DNA of 64,000 nt from Hybos culiciformis. Its lineage: Eukaryota; Arthropoda; Insecta; Diptera; Hybotidae. The position numbers and the translations under genes were made by a program. Where the stretch lies: the NCBI GenBank assembly GCA_964007475.1, contig OZ023274.1, positions 81,975,303-82,039,302 on the forward strand, in the 5' to 3' direction. Each line of letters starts with the position of its first letter. Position 1 is the first letter of the stretch. A model generated the notes under the pieces. The model saw only the letters and a list, made by a program, of their open reading frames with translations. It was not told where the DNA came from and did no database searches. This document shows, in pieces, positions 12,001 through 23,832 of the stretch.

Positions 12001-14207
12001 AATCAATATTGCCTGTTAAATAATCGTACAGAATCCTAAATACAATATTTCAGAATATCAGTGACCATTAAAATTTCTCAATAACCATAAAAATTTATTG
12101 ATCACAGATTTCTAAATTTAGCAACAGAATTTCTGGCACATTATTAAAATATGTGTATGGAAAATTTATCTATCAATATTAAATAATTTTTCTTATAAAA
12201 ACTCAATAGGTGTCCAAGCTATAAAAAGAAATGTATATACTTATATTGTTGACGTTAGAAAAATATTTTTAAATGTGTAATCGCTATCTGAAACACAGCG
12301 TATTTTAAAATAGTAGGTACAGATAGAGATTGCCAACAATGGTTCAATGGAAATTTTTATTAGTAAAAATTTTTGAAAATGCAGAAATATTAACCCAATT
12401 GTAGCTTATTTATACGTACTTTGAGTAAGCTTTGCTACATTATCGTTTGTTCAATTAAGCACTTTCATCTTTAATTTAAATAATTTTAATTTATTGATTA
12501 ACAGAGCTCTCGATAAAATATATAATGTCTTAAAATCTATCTGTACCGTGATCTGTCCGGGTTTTAAAATTAAAATTTTAAATACCTACATACACAATTT
12601 CCAATAAATCTAAATTCAAACAAAGTTATATATTAATACGTGAAACCAAATCGGATGTTTTTTTATGTACGGCTTTTCGAGTACGGCCGTGTTACAGACA
12701 ATCCTTCCATCATATCCGATCTAGACTTACTGGCGAAAACCTCGAAAATTTGATGTTTTTTTTTCGGGTAAAGAGCTGTCATGGACCATCCCGCAAAAAA
12801 TCGCGATAATTATAAATTAAAGAGAGCTGTGTTCAGCACAACTGTATCAAATAAAAGCTATTTTTTGATCAATTTCGAATACGAAGCGATTACTTGTTTA
12901 ACTTAATTCTGGGACTGCAACAAATATAATTTATAAATATGATTATAAAATTTTTTTTATTGTCTAATTCTATTCTAATAAATTACAATAATAAAATATT
13001 CATCAAATCAAAATAAAAGAAGAAATTTACTGAAAAATAAATAAAATATTGAAGGGCCATTTGAAACGAACCATGAAAGATTAATTTATGAAAAATAAAA
13101 TCAGAATTAGGTTTTTTTTTATTAAAAAAAAAAATAAAATACTGATTGAAAAAATTAAAAATCCGCTCAATAGGAAAATTAAAATTTTTAATAACAATTA
13201 TATTTGTATATGCTTTTGGAGGGTGATAATTTCATTAAGCACCATTATTATAAAAATCGTTAATTCTAGCGAAATAAAGGATAATCCTCTCTTTCTTTTA
13301 GAAAATCTTAAAGTATATAAGTGTTATGAAAAAACTTAATTGATTTTATCTCCCATGTCCTTGTAGCAAATAAATCGAAATAAACTAATGACTTTGCGTT
13401 ACAAATATTGCATAATTTTATAATGTGGTCGTTTGCATCAAATAAACTTAAATATTTAAATAAGTTATAAAATCACACTTAAGTTTGACTTCAGTTTAGC
13501 AATACATTTTGTCAACTTAAGTTTATTTTAATTAGAAATATGTATGAAGATGAAAATATTTTATTATGGAAATAAAGTTCAAAAATTCAACTAATAATTT
13601 AAGTGGCAAAAATATTCAAATACCACCAAGTTCTGATTTTTTATACAAATTCCTCGAGAGAGCATTTGCTCGAGTTCAGATACCCTCTGCAAAAACATTG
13701 GTTCCACAAATACAGATAAAAAAGTAAAAATTGTGTCTAAAGCGGATATTTTCATTAATTCAATAAGTTTTTCCTGTTTCGACTTTTTATATAGTGATAG
13801 TAATAAAATTTGCTAAAAATTGTAAATTACTCGAAGAAAAACTTTTAACCCTATAGGAAAATTTGTATGAAATAATGAAATAATGTGATTCTTTATTAAG
13901 ATAAGCTCATTCATAAACTGCAATATGAATAATTGCATAAGTTTAATTAGCAACGTACATTACGTGCAAAGTGCAATTATGCATAACAAATTCAATTTGA
14001 CAAAAAAGCTTGCAATCACCGAATTGAGATATTAATACTATTTTCGAAATAAAATATGGAATTTTAGCTGTATAAAATAAAAAATATTATTAGTTAGTTG
14101 ATTATACTGATAACAGAAAATAAAATATGAAAATAAAATGTAAAGAAAGATGATAATTTTATTATTATGAATAATAAAATACTTAATAGATTTTTTTTTG
14201 TTTTATA
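9036..14207. other. AT-rich intergenic DNA, about 5.2 kb
   Basis: No gene is recognised. A patch at 10270-10730 (with CCGTCCGTCCG near 10350) and a less AT-rich patch at 12640-12860 (with TACGGCTTTTCGAGTACGGC) look like old repeat debris. The frames at 9416-9601 and 13088-13339 are low-complexity Lys/Ile/Phe chains with no motif. Confidence 0.45.
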
Positions 14208-14397
14208 GTAGATTACAATACACGTTAAGAAAATTTGTTATTCTTGCGAGTTGTGTATACACACAAACACATAGACACGATCATGTTTATATCACGAGAC
14301 CGAAGGTCGAGTGATATAATATTGACGAGTGTCTATGTGTTTGTGTGTATACACAAAGAGCTGTATAACAAATTTGATTAACATGTATTGTATACTG
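14208..14397. repeat. 190-base imperfect palindrome
   Basis: It is nearly the same sequence as the 1067-1257 palindrome, read on the other strand. It has TGTGTATACACACAAACACA arms and the central GACCGAAGGTC tip near 14304. Confidence 0.8.
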
Positions 14398-14551
14398 CTT
14401 TAATGTGCATGGGAGAGGGAGTTGAAAACAATACATTTACAATGAAAAAAATAAACAAAAAGTTCAAAATGAAGCAAGGAAATAAAATTTAATTAATACG
14501 GAAGTAAATTTATTTCTCGAAATGATTTCAAACCGGATGATTTAAGATCAG

Positions 14552-14690
14552 CTAATTCCTAAAATATTAAAAAAAAATTAGTAATTTTTCCAAAAAAAAT
14601 TATTCATTTTCTTTTTTGCAAAAAAAAAAATCGAATAATTTTTTTTTAGAAAAATTACTAATTTTTTTTTTATTATTTTAGGAACTAATG
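14552..14690. repeat. Inverted repeat of about 60-base arms
   Basis: TAATTCCTAAAATATT followed by AAAAATTAGTAATTTTTCC on the left pairs with GAAAAATTACTAATTTTT and ATTATTTTAGGAACTAA on the right. It lies in the unmatched part of copy C and may be a separate small fold-back insertion. Confidence 0.55.
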
Positions 14691-15393
14691 GTATTCTTAA
14701 ATTTTATTTAATTTTATTTTTAATTATTAAAAAAAATAATAATAATTTTATAATTATTTTTTTTTATAATTAAAAATAAAATCAAATAATTATATAATTA
14801 TAATTTATATTTACAATAAATAATCTCCTTGTTGCTGCCATTTTCCTCGTTTGTTGATAAAAGAAAAAAAAATTCTTACTTGACATTTGACAATTGACAG
14901 CAAACTTTATAATGACAACAAAGATATTTTCAGGGTTACCATTGTTCTATTTTTATTCATTTTGTTTTTTTGAATAAAGATAAGTGTAATTTTTGAAGTG
15001 TGGCTTAAATTTTTGTACTAAAATCCAACCACACTCGTTTAAAAATTTAGTAGTAGAGGTTCGAAGATCCTTTAAAAATAGTAGATTGAAACACATGTTA
15101 AGAAAACTGGCCGCTTTTTAGAAAAAAAAAAATAGCCGCGTATTTTTTTATTGGTTCTTTTTTTTTTTTTTTTGTTTGCTTAGAGGGAAAATATAGATTA
15201 GCTCAGAGGGAAAATATAGATTTTTAGCATTATAAACTAAGCTTTGTTTGACATTGATATGATGCTTGTGAGAGGTATACATTTGCAATTTTTTTTTTTT
15301 TTTTTTGGTATTTGTCTGTATTGAAATATTGTGAGTGTGAGTGATATTATTTTTGTTTATAGTATTACGCAGTTCAAAATGAAGAATGTAAAT

Positions 15394-16664
15394 GGGACAA
15401 AATCAAACCTAAGGGAAAATTGTGTCGGCGGTATTTGAAAAATAAAAAAGTAATAAAAAAAGTATCAAAAGCAATTCTTATATCCACCAATATTTAGTTT
15501 ATTTTATTATAAACCTAAATATTAATAATAATTAATAATTTTTGGAAGAAATCACTTTTTTTTTAACTTTGAAAAAAAGCTTGCATTATGTCTCCATACA
15601 AAATTTGTTGTCGGCAAAAGAAAATTTGAACTATTTAAGTGCAATAAATTATATTTTTTTAGCTTAAGTACAAAAGTAATTATTGGACAGTGTAAAATTA
15701 TTTGTTCTATTTTTAAGATCAAATTTTGGTGTCTGGCTGTCCCTTCATTGTATCGGTTTTTTTACTGTTTTTGGTTGTCGGTGTTTTTTCTAGCTCATGA
15801 TATTTTAAGGAAAATATGCATTTTTAGTTAAAAACGAAAAAAAAAAAACAAAAATAAATTTACAAAACGGTTACTAATTTATATAAAAAATTAAATCCAT
15901 GTAAATTTTCTAAAAAAAAATTTTTTTTTTTTGTTTTTTAGAAGAAAAATGGTAAGTAAAGTTTTTGATTGTCAGGAGTGAGAATATACTTTTTTGACAA
16001 TTTATTCAAAAAGAAAGGAATATTCGAAATTAAAACACAAAGGGAGTGTTTATTATTTAAATGATGACCATGTATTGTCAACTTTTTCAAATTATTCCAA
16101 AATAATTAGTAATTTTTATTGATTTATAAAAATTACATGATATGTCATGAGTAAGAAATTTTAATTAATAGGAAATTTTTCTACATTTCATAGACCGAAA
16201 ATCGAAAGCAAAGAGGAAGCAATATAATACCAGATATTTGGCGACAATAAAATATAAATCCGGAGCGATACGAGAAATTTAAGAACAAAAAATGTGAAAA
16301 TGAATGCAAAAATAAGAAAACAAATGTATTTCGAGATTTATTCAGATTCCGAGTCAGACTAAATTTTTTTTCTCTAATTTATAATGTAATTTTTTTATAT
16401 ATATAATAATTGCAATAAAAAAATAAAAAACCTTAAATAATAAAAAAATTTCGAAATTTTTCTTTTTTTTTTTTTCTAGCTCATGACAAATTTTTCAATT
16501 TTTATTTAAAAAAAGCCAAAAAAAAATTTTTTTTAGATAACCATCAAATTATTAAGATAGTCAACTAAATTTTGCACAAGATTAGACTATTTTCAGTGCT
16601 TCTGGTGTTTTTTTATTTTTGAAATTTTTTTTTTGCTTTTTTCCACAAGGTTTGATTTTGTCCC
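15394..16664. mobile_element. 1.27-kb TIR element nested in repeat copy C
   Basis: The ends are GGGACAAAATCAAACCT and its exact complement AGGTTTGATTTTGTCCC. AAAT is duplicated on both sides (15390-15393 and 16665-16668). Removing the element and one AAAT restores the copy A order GAATGTAAAT-(C/A)CAATATAG, which gives empty-site support. No intact transposase frame is present. The 4-base duplication would fit more than one DNA-transposon superfamily, so I leave it unclassified. Confidence 0.8.
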
Positions 16665-16827
16665 AAATACAATATAGAGCAATGTAAATACAATTTACAT
16701 CACAGGGAAATGTAAATAGAATTTACATTCCTCTATAATTGCATGTGTATTGATGCATGTAATGGACCATTTACCGAGCTAAATTTGCGAATGTAAATAC
16801 AACTTACCGAAGCCCTGCGCATTAAAA

Positions 16828-19027
16828 TAAATTACATTTTATAGTTGCTATAAATAATTATTAATGTGTTCGTTTCACGATATTTAATAAATTAGAATTA
16901 TGATAAGTAAATTTTATATTTTTGCACAGTCACAAAATGAAATTTACAAATTTTTTTTAATAAATTCACTTCACATAATAAATATTATTTCTAGCTTGTA
17001 TTAATATTTTCAACTTCTGATAAATTAAATTATAAAGAGGAATAAAAAAAGTATTTTATTTATTTGTTTTTAATGTTATAACAAGTACAAAGAAAGAGGT
17101 GACAGCTGTTACAGGAGTCTGACAGTAAAAAGTATTAAAACTGAGAAATATTATTCTTGTAAGAAATTTATGAAATTTTCAACAGGTTAATAACTTGTTA
17201 ATAAATTTGTAAAAATAATAAAAAAAATAATTTTATGTGATTCATAAAGCTAAAAGAAAAATAAAGAAAATTCATATTTTCTTTTATGCCTACCTACATA
17301 GTCGCCGGTCAGGAAGCGTGATATACTTTTAGGTAGTTTAAATAAACATAAAATTTACTTAATTGTTTATTAGTTCAAACGATGGAAGTATTTTTTTGTA
17401 TTATTTTCCTTAAATAAAAAACAAACTTTAAACGAAGTGTTTGCGAACCAAATTAAATAACAATAAAAATATCAAACTCTATCCTACATAGATAATAAAA
17501 AAATATTATTTACTTTATTTAACAGAAAAAATAAATTTAACTAAATTATAATTATTAATAACTGTAGAATAAATATTAATTAAAAAGATACTCATGTTTT
17601 GACGATTTCGCATATAAATAATATAATAGGTTCGCTATTTATTCTGAATTACCTGTATATGTACTCATTTAAAATAATTTATTCAAGAATAAATTTCAAT
17701 TTCAGTCACATTAAAATAATGATTTTGATTGATAAAAAAAAATACTACAAATCAATGAACTGATGAATTAATTTTTATTATACATTTTCATTAGTGTGAT
17801 ACACGTTTTATAAGTTATCACTAAAAAAATAAAAACACCTACATTTCATTTTTTAATGCAAAAAAAAAAAAGAAGAAAAATGTTCATTTATATAAACATT
17901 AATAATTTATATTCATGTAGTACATATACACGCATTAGCTACATCACGTAGATTTAATATGTTATAAAGTTTTATTAGGTATATAAAAGAATACTTGTTT
18001 TTATCTATTTTGCAACAAGCAAACAAGTTGCAAAATAAAACTTATTAAAATTTAATGAACTTGTTTAAAGGTTTTCTGGCACTGGTAAGGTATAAGAGAG
18101 TCAATAAATTATGGGTAGATCTGATGAAACTTTTATCAATCAATACAATATATCTATAGAGATTGTTTTCAAATTTTAGTTAAATTGGTTTCATTTAAAT
18201 ATATTTGTTTTCTGCTCTTTTATAAAACAAGGACTAATAATGCCGAAAGTTTAATTTCTGTCAGGGTATTATTAAAAATATATTAGTTTCAAAAATTTGT
18301 GGAGGTATTTATTTTTAATCCAATGTCAATCAAGTGAAACTATACTAATAGTTCTTTGTCAGCATTATTTATATTACGAATTGGGAGAAATATAAAACTT
18401 CGTGAATTATATTTACCCTTTTTGACAAATTTATTATTTAATTATAAAAAATATTTAACTATTTCCTCTAAAAAGTATTTCTTACCCTAAGTTTTGACCC
18501 CAAAATAATTTCATAAAAATATACAATATTTGATAACTATTAACTTACATTGTAAAAGTGCCTATTAAAATATTGACTGAAAAAATCACCAATAATTTTA
18601 TTTCTTAAGTAACTATGTTTTTTTTTTTAATTTTTCGAAACATAATTACGCTATTTTTGTTTCGTTTCATTTCTTTCGAATCACGCGAAATGTTAATTTT
18701 TCAATGAATCCTTTAACGTTCAAAAAAAAACCCTACATAAATTTATAATTGTGAATACCTGAAGTTACAATAAAATAATATCAATTTTATACAGTAAAAA
18801 GAAAAAAATTAATTGAAAATATGGAAATTTCATTATTGCCTTATCTTTTCAATAATATCTGTGCGCTGTACAAGAAATTAATTAAAAAAGTTTTATTTCA
18901 GAAATTTTTTTAATTTCTTTTTTTTATTATTATTTATTTCTATTCTACATACTTATTTTCTAAATTTAATTGAGGAGAAGAAAACAAAAACTGAAATTAA
19001 TATTATTATTATTATTTTTTTTTTACA
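16828..19027. other. AT-rich intergenic DNA
   Basis: No gene, RNA or repeat structure is recognised, apart from homopolymer runs and scattered AATAAA. Confidence 0.5.
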
Positions 19028-19201
19028 ATGAAAAAAAGAACAATTCATGTTTATACTAACGATTCAAGAACTTTCCTAATCAATAAAGTCACAGCTTCAG
19101 CTCTATCTGCAGAAAATTTGTTTTTCAAGCAATTGTTTTTCGAGCAATTGTTATTCAAGCAATTGTTTTTCAAGCAATTGCTTTACGAGCAATTGTCGTA
19201 G
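19028..19201 (+). CDS. Possible 57-codon ORF with pentapeptide repeat
   Basis: An ATG at 19028 opens 57 codons to TAG at 19199-19201. The first 30 residues are non-repetitive (MKKRTIHVYTNDSRTF...). Residues 31-55 are five pentapeptides: LFFKQ, LFFEQ, LLFKQ, LFFKQ, LLYEQ. They are encoded by a 15-base tandem repeat at 19121-19195. The unit differences give K/E, F/L and F/Y changes and no stop. No homologue is recognised, and there is no signal peptide or membrane segment. It could be a chance frame through a minisatellite; the open non-repetitive 5' part is the only argument against that. Confidence 0.22.
   Translation: MKKRTIHVYTNDSRTFLINKVTASALSAENLFFKQLFFEQLLFKQLFFKQLLYEQLS
19121..19195. 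repeat. 15-base tandem repeat, five units
   Basis: The unit is TTTTTCAAGCAATTG, with variants TTTTTCGAGCAATTG, TTATTCAAGCAATTG and CTTTACGAGCAATTG. Exact 15-base spacing is kept throughout. Confidence 0.92.
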
Positions 19202-20441
19202 AATTGGTATATTTAACTTGAAAATTGATCAACAGTAGATAATAATATTTTACATCAAAACGTCAATATATAAGATAAGAAAACTCACTAAGAGAAAGCC
19301 CTTTGAATATTAAAAGCCCATAAGGACGATAAGAAATGAAATAAACGCAGAAACATAACAAGTGAAGATTTATTCATTCTGCTAGTGCCAGCGACAAAAC
19401 AATAACAAGTGAAAATTATTTCTAATTCCAAATAGACTATTTGATGTTGATCTCAAACATTAATACAAATTTAATCCCGTTTCGGTTATTTTTTGGAAAA
19501 TAATATAATACTCGTTAATTAAAATTTATTTTAAAATGAAATCATAATGTGTAACATTAAACAAATTAAATAAAATGTTATCTTGTTTTTATTTAGAAAA
19601 GAAAACATATCCTGAATATTGTCCAAAATTAAAAATTTATAACATAATTAACTATTTGAAATTTTCAACACGTTCTTAACAATGAAAAATGAAGGAAAAA
19701 TGTTATATGTAATAAGAATCATGTTACAACAATATAGCGTTAAAGAAAATTGAGAAAAAAAATTTTGAGGAAAAAATTTTCCATAATATTTATTATATTT
19801 ATATAAATATTTACGTTTATTATATGTAATTTACGTATAAGTAGTAGATCTAGTCCTTATCGATAAAATAACGCACTCAACACATACACTTAACACATCA
19901 TTATTATTTTTATTTTCTTTACATTTATAATAGCATTAAAAATTTATTAATTAAAATTTTTTTTTTTTTTTTGGGAAAATTGAAAGCACTAATAAGAAAT
20001 TAATTTAGAAAAACTCGAATTGAACTTATTGGATCTTTTAGCTTTTGTGATTTTTTTGCCAAAACTTCAAAATTTTGCGGTAAAAGGAATAAATGTTTTT
20101 TTAAGTTTTTTAGCGTATCAATGGAGTTAAGAAACTTAAAAATAAAAATGATTTTTGCAGGCTCACATTATTTTTGATATTTTTTTTATTTTTCCTTTAT
20201 TTCATATATTGTTATGTTCGAAATTCATTTTTTATCGTTTTAATTTAATCTTTATTATAAGCCCAGAAAACTATAAATATTATACTTTTTTATATATAAA
20301 GATTATTTTTTATCATCATTTCCGCGCATTATATTCTGAAAAATCATTTTTATTTCTAAAATGTATATCTGATGTATGTTTGTATATACTATATACTATA
20401 TAGTATATACACATTAATTTCCTCATAAATAATTCAAATCT
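19202..20441. other. AT-rich intergenic DNA
   Basis: Nothing is recognised. A palindromic TATACTATATAGTATA tract lies near 20388-20408. Confidence 0.5.
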
Positions 20442-21050
20442 AAGCACGCTTTAGACCTCTTGCGAAAACGAAAACGAAATTGGGTTGAACAAAATTTTTA
20501 TTTCACTGCGAACATAATTGCGAAAACGAAATGAGTTGAATATAGATTTCGTTTTCGTCTTAACGTTTACAGTTGTTGAAAAAAAAAAAAAAACTTTAAT
20601 ATTATTACAAAATTTTACTTAATTTGATTTTAATTTATTTTGAGTTAGAATCAAATTTTTTTTTATTATTATTTTTATTTTTAATTTCAAACACAACAAA
20701 TTTTTCGTTAGTGAATTTTTTTTTTCAAATGTCTCAAAAACCATTAAAAAAAATTTGACAACTATATTCATTATTCACCACATTTTTCGTTTTCATTGCT
20801 TCATTTACACTTCCGACGAAATGTGGTTAATTTAGTTCGTTCCTATTTCGTCGCGAAATATTTTTAATATAAACGAAATAAAAATTAAACATATTTAATA
20901 AATTTAATATGTTTTTGAATAATGGAAATTATTAATTAATTTATCTTTTACCTACTGACAAAATTTCCGGACAAAACTTTTTATATTTAAAAAGTTAATG
21001 GCGAAAAAATTTTTTCGTTTTTGTTTTCGCTAGAGGTCTAAAGTGTGCTT
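20442..21050. mobile_element. MITE with AGGTCTAAAG-type TIRs
   Basis: The left end AAGCACGCTTTAGACCTCT is complementary, with one mismatch, to the right end AGAGGTCTAAAGTGTGCTT. Inside each end are GCGAAAACGAAAACGAAA-like tracts and their complements, so the TIR is about 38 bases. There is no coding content. The target duplication is not clear. Confidence 0.75.
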
Positions 21051-21906
21051 TACTGATTTGAAATTTATTTATTGATAAAAAGTTATTCAATTTACAAAGT
21101 AAATGTGTGTAAAGCAATACCTTATAAATGAAGTATGGAGCTAGTTTTTAATAATTGAATTCAAAATACTGTTGCAACTATTTTTTTTTGGTTCCTAGAA
21201 TACAAAATGCACCAACTTTTATAGATATTCGTTTCTAATTCCTAATTCGAAATATTTGTCACATTCGGGGTTAAACATTTTCTAGGATTTCTTGGATTGA
21301 CATACACATATTAATAAAATAATGTTCATTGAAATTCACTCTCAGCTTCCTTAGACAGGCAATCTTGGGCTAAAATCGAATCTTTCGAGATAATCGAATA
21401 ATTAGAATTTTGGCGGTGGACGAACAGACAAAATTATAGTAAAAACATATTGTCCATTTTTCATTCTTCATGGAGAAAACGAACTAAAAAGGCCAGCAAA
21501 TACATTTTTTATTAAATGAAAGTTGGGATATTTGCTATTTAACTTCTTAAAATTTTCATCACATTTTACCCATGAACAAGAAAGAAAACTTTACGTTATT
21601 TTCTATATTTAATATACCATATGCACATCTTTAAAAAACCTGGTCTGGTGTTCATATTTTATGAGAACATGTATGTAATTGAATAAATAATATTATTCGC
21701 AAGAGATTATGACATATAACTAAATTATTTTGAATAGAAAAAATCAGCTGTCAAATACTAATTATATGAAAGTGAATGTGTGAAGAAACTTCAAACGAAA
21801 TTAAAATGAAAGTAAAAAATATAAAAGAAATAAGTACTAAGAAGAAAAAAGTAAAAATAAATATTTTTATATTTTAACCAAAAACATCAAATTTTTATGT
21901 GTTTTT
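21051..21906. other. AT-rich intergenic DNA
   Basis: No gene is recognised. A patch at 21340-21440 with GGCGGTGGACGAACAGAC looks like a repeat tail. Confidence 0.4.
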
Positions 21907-21982
21907 TGGAACGTAGTTCCTTATTCTACGCTCTTATGGAAAAATTTATTAAAAATTTGAACACTTTAGTGTCAGTACAAAG

Positions 21983-22126
21983 TGTCGGTACACACTCCGA
22001 CGCGATCATAGATTTTGAGCGAGCAATGATTTTTTTTTTAAGCAGCAGTTCCAAAAAATGTTGAAAATATCGCTGCTAAGCCGCAGCGACCAAAAATATG
22101 ATCGCGTCAGTGTCTGTCGGTACATG
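21983..22126. mobile_element. Small MITE of about 144 bases
   Basis: Imperfect inverted ends: TGTCGGTACACACTCCGACG then CGATCAT on the left, and ATGATCGCGTCAGTGTCTG then TCGGTACA on the right. The inner core has a further GCTGCTAAGCCGCAGCG hairpin. No ORF is present. Confidence 0.6.
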
Positions 22127-22945
22127 ATAAACAAAAAAAAAAAGTTACAAAAAATTATTATATTTTTATTATATTTTTTAGGTATTTTAATAAATATTGT
22201 GTTCTTTGGTTTGCATTAATAATTAATAGAAATAAAACAAAAAGAATAGTAAACATCCAATGAAATTTATAAAATTAAAATCCAAAATTCTATCAAAGTT
22301 ATCTATCAATATTATCTGTACAAAATAATTCCGATGTTTCACATCTATCAAACGTCCCGCCGGCTCTTGTATTTTTATTGAACTTTGTATGAAAATTGAT
22401 AAACTTAAATTTTATTTCAATTTATAAAATAAAATATTTAGTAAATATTAATTTTTTATTATTAACTAATTAATATTTTATAGTTCAAATAAAATTTAGA
22501 TTTTCATACTAATTTCAATGTTAATAAAAATCTTGTATAATTTTTTCAGTATTATTTTGCCAATATAAAGGCCAAGGCAAGTCAAGTCATCTGCCGGCGT
22601 TAGATATTTCGATACTTTGCCATTTTGGCTATGATATTTGTTTTTTTTTGTGTTGTAAACAACAAAAACAAAAAATTAAAATTTATAAGTAAATTAACGA
22701 TACCTGTTAATTTTTAAAGTTTAAATAATGAGTCGACGCCGTCGGATTTTATATGATTTGATGAAAACTTAAATTTTATTTGATTTTATAAAATATTAAT
22801 AAAATACTTAGAAAATATTATTTTTTTATTAATAACTAATTAATATTTTATATTTCAAATAAAATTTAGATTTTCATACTAATTTCAATGTAAATAAATT
22901 TAAATTTTGTATAATTTTGTCAATATAAAGGCGCTATTCGGTACC

Positions 22946-22975
22946 AAGTCAAGTCAAGTCAAGTCAAGTCAAGTC
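22946..22975. repeat. AAGTC microsatellite, six units
   Basis: Six perfect AAGTC units lie in the middle half-unit of the 799-base duplication. The other copies carry only one or two units at the same position, so the expansion is local. Confidence 0.95.
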
Positions 22976-23516
22976 GTCTGCCAGCGTGAGATATTTCGAT
23001 TTTTTGCCACGGCTGACAATTGTTTTTTTTTGTGTTGCAAAAACAACAAAAACAAAAAATTAAAATTTATAAGTATATTAACGATACCTGTTTATTTTTT
23101 TTAAGTTTTCTTTTCTGTACAAAATAATTCCGATGTTTCACGTCTATCAAACGTCCCGCCGGCTCTTGTATTTTTTATTGAACTTTGTATGAAAATTGAT
23201 AAACTTAAATTTTATTTCAATTTATAAAATATTTATAAAATTAAATATTTAGTAAATATTAATTTTTTATTATTAACTAATTAATATTTTATAGTTCAAA
23301 TAAAATTTAGATTTTCATACTAATTTCAATGTTAATAAAAATCTTGTATAATTTTGTCAGTATTATTTTGCCAATATAAAGGCGCTATTCGGTACCAAGG
23401 CAAGTGAAGTCGTCTGCCGGCGTTAAATATTTCGATACTTTGCCATTTTGGCTTATGATATTTCTTTTTTTTTGTGTTGCAAAAACAACAAAAACAAAAA
23501 ATTTAAATTTATAAGT

Positions 23517-23706
23517 ATTCACTTGTTTAAATCTCCAAATAGCGACTCCTATGGCGAAAAAAGGCACATACTTATGGGTGAAAACAAATGTAAACAAAAG
23601 AGTCATACTTAGTTAAATATTCAAATAGTGCCCCAATGGCGAAAAATAGCACATACTTATGATGGGTGAAAAAAATTTAAATAAATGGGTTGTCAAAACA
23701 GTCAAT
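23517..23706. mobile_element. 190-base MITE related to the 35.5-kb fold-back
   Basis: It is an insertion relative to the paralogous unit, where TATAAGTA joins ATTAACGATACC directly. It begins ATTCACTTGTTTAAAT, continues CCAAATAGCG, and ends TGTCAAAACAGTCAAT. The same start and end motifs bound the larger fold-back at 35466-36123. Two imperfect internal repeats each contain AATGGCGAAAA or ATGGCGAAAA and GCACATACTTATG. Confidence 0.65.
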
Positions 23707-23786
23707 ATTAACGATACCTGTTAATTTTTTTAAAGTTTAAATAATGAGTCGACGCCGTCGTATTTTATATGATTTGATAAAATGTA

Positions 23787-23832
23787 AACAGTCCCTTTCG
23801 CGGCAAATAAACAGTCCCTCTCGCGGCAAATA
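23787..23832. repeat. 23-base tandem repeat, two units
   Basis: Two adjacent copies of AACAGTCCCTYTCGCGGCAA differ at one base. No function is inferred. Confidence 0.8.

Larger units (their letters stand above)
14208..16827 (-). repeat. Palindrome-bearing repeat, copy C (inverted, interrupted)
   Basis: It is the reverse complement of the copy A layout. The palindrome is at 14208-14397, and the body resumes at about 15325 (GAAATATTGTGAGTGTGAGT). It ends with the outer CTTACCGAAG...CATTAAAA at about 16827. It is interrupted by an unrelated stretch at about 14430-15320 and by a TIR element at 15394-16664. A second partial inner end (TAGTAGATTGAAACACATGTTAAG) occurs at about 15088, so the copy may be a composite of two insertions. 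Confidence 0.7.
22315..23770. repeat. Recent 799-base tandem duplication of an AT-rich repeat
   Basis: The block starting TCTGTACAAAATAATTCCGA at 22315 recurs at 23114 with very few differences over several hundred bases, giving a period of 799. A more diverged half-unit lies between at about 22760-23113. Each unit runs through CGTCCCGCCGGCTCTTG, CCAATATAAAGGC and TTAACGATACCTG. The last copy is interrupted by a 190-base insertion at 23517-23706. Frames inside are repeat shadows. Confidence 0.8.

Noticed and set aside
12640..12860. Less AT-rich patch with TACGGC and AAAGAGCTGTCATGG, the latter repeated as its complement near 24515
   Set aside because: The 15-base match is too short to define an element and no ends or ORF were found; it is probably repeat debris.
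14208..14397. Long hairpin considered as a microRNA precursor or Helitron 3' end
   Set aside because: The hairpin is far longer than a typical pre-miRNA. The terminus lacks CTRR after a short stem and the partner end lacks a 5' TC, so neither label is supported.
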